A DNA stretch of 36,226 bases from an uncultured Collinsella sp. (GTDB taxonomy: Bacteria; Actinomycetota; Coriobacteriia; Coriobacteriales; Coriobacteriaceae): the NCBI GenBank assembly GCA_900541135.1, contig UQIG01000021.1, positions 1 through 36,226 of the forward strand. The letters are read 5' to 3'. Positions within the stretch are counted from its first letter, which is position 1; each line of letters opens with the position of its first letter. This document shows, piece after piece, positions 31,410-36,226 of the stretch. The translations under genes and the position numbers were made by a program. The notes below the pieces were generated by a model. It saw only the letters and a list, made by a program, of their open reading frames with translations. It searched no databases and was not told where the DNA came from.

Positions 31410-33017
31410 ATGGCAGGCAAGCCGCAAACACTAGCTACGACCTCGGCATTCGAGATCTTGGGCCCCGTCATGGTCGGCCCCAGCTCATCGCACACCGCCG
31501 GCGCCCTGCGGTGCGCCCAAGTTGCTGCCAGCCTGCTGGAAGGCCGCATCACCAAAGTCACCTTTGGCCTGTGGAACTCCTTCGCCCACACCTACCGCGG
31601 CCACGGCACCGACCGTGCGCTCGTCGCGGGCATACTGGGCCTCGACACCGATGACGAGAACATCAAGCAGGCCTTCGACCTCGCACGCGAGCAGGGCCTC
31701 GAATATCACTTTGGCATCAAGGGCGACGACGCGTCCATCCACCCCAACACCGTCGACATTGACATGGTCGACGACACGGGCGCCACGGCACAGGTCCGCG
31801 GCGAGAGCCTGGGCGGCGGCAAGATGCGCATCAGCCGCATTAACGGCGTCGGCGTCGACATCTCGGGCATGTATTCCACGCTCTTCGTGGCGCACAAGGA
31901 CGTCCCCGGTGTACTCGCCGCGCTCACCAACCTGCTCGCCTACGCCCACGTGAACATCGCCTTCTGCCGCACCTACCGCACCGAAGTGGGCGGCCAGGCC
32001 TACTCCGTCTTTGAGACCGACGGCGCGCCCGACGACACCGTCGTCCCCATGTTACGTAAGCTCGACAATGTCGATTACGCGACCTTTATCGAGCTCCCCG
32101 GTTCTGCCTCGTCGCTCTCCCCCGGCGTCTCGGCCAAGGAGATCTTCGACGACGGCGAGCAGCTGCTCGATGCGTGCGAGGAACTGGGGCTCAGCATCGG
32201 CGCCGTCATGGCCGTCCGCGAGGCGCGTTTGACCGGCGAGGCCCACGCCGTCGCCGCCATGCGCCGCGTGCTCGAGGTCATGCGCGAGGAGACCACGGCC
32301 CCCATCGCCAATCCGCAGCGTTCGCTTGGCGGGCTTATCGGCGGCGAGGCCAAGCTCGTCGAAGCCACCGGCCGCAACGATTTGAGTGAAAGCCTGATGG
32401 GCCCCGTTCAGACCGACGCCGTGGCCCGCGCCATGGCCGTGCTCGAGCGCTCCGCTACGATGGGCGTGATCGTCGCCGCCCCCACGGCCGGCTCCGCGGG
32501 TGTTGTGCCCGGCTGCGTGCTTGCGCTCGCCGATCGCCTGCAGCTCGACGACGAGCAGGTCATGGACGCGCTCTACTGCGCAGCCGCCATCGGCCTCAAC
32601 CTCACCACGAGCGCCTGCGTCGCCGGCGCCGAGGGTGGCTGTCAAGCCGAGGTGGGAAGTGCCGCTGCCATGGCAGCCGCCGCGCTGGCGCAGATGCTCG
32701 GCGGCACGCCCGAGCAGGCGCTCGACGCCAGCTCCATCGCGCTGAGTAACCTGCTGGGCCTCGTTTGCGACCCCGTCGGTGGCCTCGTGGAGGTGCCCTG
32801 CCAAAACCGCAACGCCATCGGCGTGGCAGCGGCCTTTAGCTCGGCACAACTCGCCCTCGCAGGCATTAAGAGCTTGGTGCCGTTTGACCAGATGGCACAT
32901 GTCATGCTCTCGGTGGGTCACGCGTTGCCGGCCACGCTGCGCGAGACGGCAAAGGGCGGCATCGCGCAGGCTCCGGCCGCACTTTCGGCCTGTGCAAAAT
33001 GCGGTGTGTGCAGATAG
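31410..33017 (+). CDS. sdaA: L-serine ammonia-lyase, iron-sulfur dependent, single chain
   Basis: A 535-residue [4Fe-4S] enzyme converting L-serine to pyruvate and ammonia. The N-terminal beta domain starts AFEILGPVMVGPSSSHTAGA and includes an ACT-like region (VAHKDVPGVLAALTNLLA). The C-terminal alpha domain has GLIGGEAKLVEA, APTAGSAGVVPG and the cluster cysteines in ACVAGAEGGCQAEVG, CDPVGGLVEVPCQNRNAI and the extreme C-terminal CAKCGVCR. Bacillus-type enzymes split these domains into two subunits; here they are joined. ATG 31410 has AAAGGAG five bases upstream; the frame opens earlier at 31323 inside the leader hairpin, which is unlikely to be coding. Confidence 0.94.
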   Translation: MAGKPQTLATTSAFEILGPVMVGPSSSHTAGALRCAQVAASLLEGRITKVTFGLWNSFAHTYRGHGTDRALVAGILGLDTDDENIKQAFDLAREQGLEYHFGIKGDDASIHPNTVDIDMVDDTGATAQVRGESLGGGKMRISRINGVGVDISGMYSTLFVAHKDVPGVLAALTNLLAYAHVNIAFCRTYRTEVGGQAYSVFETDGAPDDTVVPMLRKLDNVDYATFIELPGSASSLSPGVSAKEIFDDGEQLLDACEELGLSIGAVMAVREARLTGEAHAVAAMRRVLEVMREETTAPIANPQRSLGGLIGGEAKLVEATGRNDLSESLMGPVQTDAVARAMAVLERSATMGVIVAAPTAGSAGVVPGCVLALADRLQLDDEQVMDALYCAAAIGLNLTTSACVAGAEGGCQAEVGSAAAMAAAALAQMLGGTPEQALDASSIALSNLLGLVCDPVGGLVEVPCQNRNAIGVAAAFSSAQLALAGIKSLVPFDQMAHVMLSVGHALPATLRETAKGGIAQAPAALSACAKCGVCR

Positions 33018-33035
33018 CGACAAAGAATGACTCAA

Positions 33036-33063
33036 AGGTGGGACAAATGTCCCACCTCTTTTG
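33036..33063 (+). terminator. Terminator after sdaA
   Basis: AGGTGGGACA (33036-33045) pairs perfectly with TGTCCCACCT (33048-33057), followed by CTTTT. It lies 18 bases after the stop and contains GGGAC/GTCCC words like the other intergenic palindromes. Confidence 0.85.
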
Positions 33064-33080
33064 AATGCCACCGTTTCCGT

Positions 33081-33109
33081 ACCACAAACAGCAGGGCAAT
33101 CGCTATAAT
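33081..33109 (+). promoter_or_regulatory. Promoter of the L,D-transpeptidase gene
   Basis: A perfect TATAAT -10 (33104-33109) with ACCACA (33081-33086) 17 bases upstream as a weak -35. The predicted leader is about 50 bases. Confidence 0.6.
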
Positions 33110-33166
33110 GCAAGCCCAGTAAAAACACGATGAACCGCAAGGCGAAAATCGAAGGATATGCATACG

Positions 33167-34900
33167 ATGTCGCAAAACGATCGAACTCAACTGATTCCCG
33201 ATCCGCAGCAGCCGAGCAGGCACACCGGAGGCGTTCAGTCGCCGCGTCCTATCGCGCCGAGCCACGGTCAGCAGCGTAGTGCAGCAAACGTTTCCCAACG
33301 CCCGAACCAACAGCGACAGCAGCGTCAACAACGACAGCAGCACCAGGCAAACGGCAATGCGCCCAAGCAGCCCCCCACGCACGCTCGATGCGATCGCGGC
33401 CCCGCGCGCAAGTCCGCCGAGAACAATAAGTCGGGCAAAAAGACGACGCTCTTTGTCGTCCTGGGTCTAATCGTCATTGTCTATATCGTAGGCGTCGTAG
33501 CATTTTCTCAGGTAGCCTACCCCAACACCACCATCGCCGGCGTCGACGTCTCGTTCTCCAACGCTTCGTCTGCCGCTACCAAGGTCAATTCGGCATGGAA
33601 GCACTATAAGCTCGCCGTGACAGGCGATGACTTTAGCTGGACCTATCAGCCCGAGTCCGATGAACCCATCGTCGACGGTGAAGCTGCTGCAAAAGAAATC
33701 ATCAGCCACAACGAAGCCTTTATTTGGCCGGTCCGCCTCGTGGAATCCTTAAGCGGCAAGACCAAAACAACTGCTACCTCCAACGAAATCGATCTTGATC
33801 AAGACGTCGACCTGTCCATGCTCTCCGACACCTTTGACCAAAAGAAGTTTGAGAAGGATCTGGGCGACGCCATCGACGAGTTTAACGAGGGCCGTTCGGG
33901 CACGTTCGAGGCCAATAGCTCCTATGACGAGCAGGCCGGCAAGTTTACCGTCGAGAAGGCGCGCTCCAACGAAAAAATCAACCGCGAGCATGTCATTAAG
34001 TATGCCGAGCTCGAGCTTGCCTCGCTGGCCGAGACCGTAGATCTTTCCAAGCTCGGCAACGATGCCTATGAGCCGCTCAATGGAACGCTGACCGATGATC
34101 AGATTCAGGCCGCATGCAATGCCGCCAACAACTTCTTGGGCGTCAACGTGACCCTCAAGCTCAACGGCGAGGATGCCGGAAAGGTCGACGGCAGCTCCGT
34201 ATTGCAGTGGATCAGCTTTGCCGATCCCGCCAACCCCACGCTCGATACGTCGCAGATCAGTAGCTGGGCAGCCGAGCTCGCCAACGGCTTTAATACCGTG
34301 GGCTCCACTCGCTGGTGGACGCGCGCCGATGGCAAGCAGTGCGCCGTCGAAGGCGGTGACTTTGGTTGGTCCATCGACAGCAGCTCGCTCGCCAAGCAGG
34401 TCGAGGACGCCATTAACAACAAGCAGACCGGCGAGATCGAGATCAAGTACTCCCAGAAGGCCGACACCTTTACTGCAAAGGGAGAGCCCGACTGGAAGGC
34501 GTATATCGACGTCGACCTGTCCGAGCAGCACGCGCGCTACTATGACGAGAACGGTAATATCGTTTGGGAGGCCAACTTTATTTCCGGCAAACCGGGCGAA
34601 GACGCCACCCCCGAGGGCGTGTGGCAAATCAACAGCAACGACGGCGGCAGCACCCTGATCGGAGCCAAGGACCCCGAGACCGGTAAGCCAAAATACGAGA
34701 GCCCGGTGAGCTACTGGATGCCGTTTGAGGGCAACATGATCGGCTTCCACGACGCTACATGGCAAAACGACAAGAGCTTCGATAATGCCGAGTCCTATAA
34801 GTGGTGCGGCAGCCACGGTTGCATCAACCTGCGCCTGGCAGACGCCAAGGCACTTCACGACTGCATCAAAGTCGGTCTGTGCGTGGTTGTCCACTCGTAG
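33167..34900 (+). CDS. Membrane-anchored L,D-transpeptidase (YkuD domain) with peptidoglycan-binding-like region
   Basis: A 577-residue cell-wall enzyme expected to form 3-3 crosslinks or attach ligands to peptidoglycan. A polar, Gln/Pro-rich cytoplasmic N terminus of about 90 residues (QQRQQRQQRQQ near 49-59) precedes one membrane helix (about 93-113). The long extracellular part includes a VanW/YoaR-type region and ends in the YkuD domain. YIDVDLSEQHARYYDENG opens that domain. FHDATW and the catalytic SHGCINLR (Cys about 24 residues before the end) complete it. ATG 33167 has GAAGGA ten bases upstream; ATG 33158 is too close to it. Monocistronic between a TATAAT promoter and a hairpin. Confidence 0.92.
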   Translation: MSQNDRTQLIPDPQQPSRHTGGVQSPRPIAPSHGQQRSAANVSQRPNQQRQQRQQRQQHQANGNAPKQPPTHARCDRGPARKSAENNKSGKKTTLFVVLGLIVIVYIVGVVAFSQVAYPNTTIAGVDVSFSNASSAATKVNSAWKHYKLAVTGDDFSWTYQPESDEPIVDGEAAAKEIISHNEAFIWPVRLVESLSGKTKTTATSNEIDLDQDVDLSMLSDTFDQKKFEKDLGDAIDEFNEGRSGTFEANSSYDEQAGKFTVEKARSNEKINREHVIKYAELELASLAETVDLSKLGNDAYEPLNGTLTDDQIQAACNAANNFLGVNVTLKLNGEDAGKVDGSSVLQWISFADPANPTLDTSQISSWAAELANGFNTVGSTRWWTRADGKQCAVEGGDFGWSIDSSSLAKQVEDAINNKQTGEIEIKYSQKADTFTAKGEPDWKAYIDVDLSEQHARYYDENGNIVWEANFISGKPGEDATPEGVWQINSNDGGSTLIGAKDPETGKPKYESPVSYWMPFEGNMIGFHDATWQNDKSFDNAESYKWCGSHGCINLRLADAKALHDCIKVGLCVVVHS

Positions 34901-34925
34901 TGCAACGCGCGCGTTCCTACAACGT

Positions 34926-34954
34926 GGAACTGCTGCGACCAATCTAACAGTTCC
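34926..34954 (+). terminator. Hairpin after the L,D-transpeptidase gene
   Basis: GGAACTG (34926-34932) pairs perfectly with CAGTTCC (34948-34954) around 15 bases. There is no U-tract after it, so termination is uncertain. Confidence 0.45.
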
Positions 34955-34972
34955 GAAAGAAACCGTCCCATG

Positions 34973-35002
34973 CGCCCGCCCCAACCGGTGGGCGTATATA
35001 CT
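34973..35002 (+). promoter_or_regulatory. Possible promoter of the adaptor-protein gene
   Basis: TATACT (34997-35002) is a good -10. Just upstream an inverted repeat CGCCCGCC-CCAACC-GGTGGGCG (34973-34994) covers the spacer and could be an operator. No clear -35 was found. Confidence 0.45.
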
Positions 35003-35032
35003 TAACGAGGTTCTTTCTATAAAGGAGAAGCT

Positions 35033-36207
35033 ATGCCGAATGTCCCCACGATCACACCGGGCCCGGATGATACCGAGAACACGCCCGAAGGTGCCACCGA
35101 AACGATTCCTCTGATTACACACGTACATGCCGACAAGCAGAACGGACGCACGAACGATGCGGCCGAGATTTCCGATGAAGAGGCATATGCCAAGCTCAAG
35201 GCAAAACGTGCCGAACGTCGACGCAAAAAGCTGATTCGACGCGGTATTGCCGCCGGCGTCGTGGGCGCCATCGCGCTCATTGCCATTGTCGCAACCCTTG
35301 TTATCAATGCGCAGCCACAGGGCGCTAGCGGGCCTGTGACCGACATGGTGACCGAGGGCACATTTACCACAACGGTCGAGGCGAAAGGCCAGCTCAAACC
35401 CATTTCGTCCTCAGTGGTCTCCCCTTCTGTCGACGGCACGGTCGATTCAATCAACGTGCAGGCAGGCCAATCCGTCAACGAGGGCGACGTGCTTATGACC
35501 ATTAAAAACGACGAGCTCGATCGCAACGTTGCCGAGGCGCAGCGTGCAGTTACAGCCGCTCAAGAAGACCTCGCCAACGCGCAGAAAGCCGCAGCCGCCG
35601 CGCAGGCCACCCCAACGACGGACGTCGATGGAGCTTCCGCAGCGGCTGGCGTCTCAGCCGCATCAGTGGACACGAACGCCGTATCGGCCGCGCAGCGCAG
35701 CCTCGTATCGGCCCAAGCAAACCTCGAGCAGGCGAACGCCAAGGCCGCCAGCCGTACGGTCACGGCCCCAAGCTCGGGTAGCATCGTGGAGCTCAACGCC
35801 AAGGTAGGCGCCACGGTAACAGGCGGCATGATCATGGGCGAAAGCGATACGAGCGGCGGCAAGCAGTGCATGCAGATCGCCGACCTATCCAAGATGAAGG
35901 TGACCGTGCAGGTGGGCGAAAAGGACATCGCCAAGATCGCCGTTGGGCAGAACGCCAACGTCACGTATCCCGCGTTTCCGGATATCGTGAGCCAGGGAAC
36001 GGTCACGGCCATCGCCTCGGTGGCAAACTCCGACTCCAACTATGGCAGCAGCAGCGTAACCTTTAACGTCGACATCCTCATCGAGGCGCCCGACGCGCGC
36101 CTGAAGCCGGGCATGACGGCCGAGGTAGCGGTGGTGACCGAGCAACTCGACGACGTGGTGATGGTGCCGACGATGGCGCTCATGACCGAAGACGGCGAAC
36201 ACTATTA
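35033..36207 (+). CDS. HlyD/MacA-family efflux adaptor protein, 3' end missing
   Basis: The first 391 or so residues of a membrane-fusion/adaptor subunit, which usually pairs with a MacB-type ABC transporter encoded downstream. ATG 35033 has AAAGGAG six bases upstream. A polar cytoplasmic N terminus (about 70 residues, rich in Lys/Arg before the membrane) is followed by one membrane helix (about 72-92). A biotinyl-lipoyl-like half follows (SVVSPSVDGTVDSINVQAGQ), then an Ala/Gln-rich coiled hairpin (EAQRAVTAAQEDLANAQKAA). The second lipoyl half is TVTAPSSGSIVELNAKVG. The beta-barrel part includes RLKPGMTAEVAVV. True coding sequence ends at EDGEHYY; the residues after it come from adapter sequence. 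Confidence 0.9.
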
Positions 36208-36226
36208 CTGTCTCTTATACACATCT
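36208..36226. other. Nextera transposase adapter (mosaic end) left on the contig end
   Basis: The last 19 bases read CTGTCTCTTATACACATCT, identical to the Tn5/Nextera mosaic-end read-through sequence. They would translate as CLLYTS, a familiar artefact at protein C termini. This is not genomic DNA. Confidence 0.97.

Overview
The window looks like chromosome from a gut actinobacterium of class Coriobacteriia, most like Collinsella. This is an inference from gene content and high-G+C codon use, not from a database match. The right end is not genomic: the last 19 bases are the Nextera mosaic-end adapter, so the contig stops inside an adaptor-protein gene.

Region by region. (1) 24-6500, minus strand: an exopolysaccharide/capsule operon read right to left. 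It holds a long leader with two large stem-loops, a LoaP/NusG-type antiterminator, an initiating sugar transferase, a GT4 glycosyltransferase, CapE, a frameshifted CapF and a Wzy-like polymerase. CapE and CapF belong to UDP-L-FucNAc synthesis; the third enzyme, CapG, is not in view. The capEF block is much richer in G+C than the genes on either side. (2) 6837-8464, minus strand: tRNA-Ala(GGC) with its terminator, a long intergenic hairpin, thiamine pyrophosphokinase and a HAD phosphatase. (3) 8487-18350, plus strand: glycogen genes glgB-glgP-glgC-glgD-glgA, followed by (4) a GH13-GH77 fusion (18502-21798) that joins an alpha-glucan hydrolase to a 4-alpha-glucanotransferase. Copies of a TTGGTAAAACG word lie upstream of both glgB and the fusion, suggesting one LacI-type regulator. 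(5) 21887-29482: a small zinc-ribbon protein, then minus-strand housekeeping genes rsmB, fmt, def, priA and gltX. (6) 29818-36207, plus strand: metK, a one-chain iron-sulfur L-serine dehydratase behind a highly structured leader, an L,D-transpeptidase, and a partial HlyD/MacA-type adaptor.

How the genes work together: GlgC/GlgD make ADP-glucose, GlgA elongates, GlgB branches, GlgP phosphorolyses, and the GH13-GH77 fusion trims and re-transfers oligosaccharides. Only the two polymer-building enzymes, GlgA and GlgB, carry long Lys/Ala/Thr-rich tails resembling histone H1. GlgB also lacks a normally invariant active-site histidine. PriA opens with a consensus beta-clamp-binding peptide.

Several intergenic spaces hold long, near-perfect inverted repeats, many bounded by GTCCC/GGGAC words. 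These look like a palindromic repeat family and explain most of the larger non-coding gaps. No insertion sequence, prophage or CRISPR array was seen.
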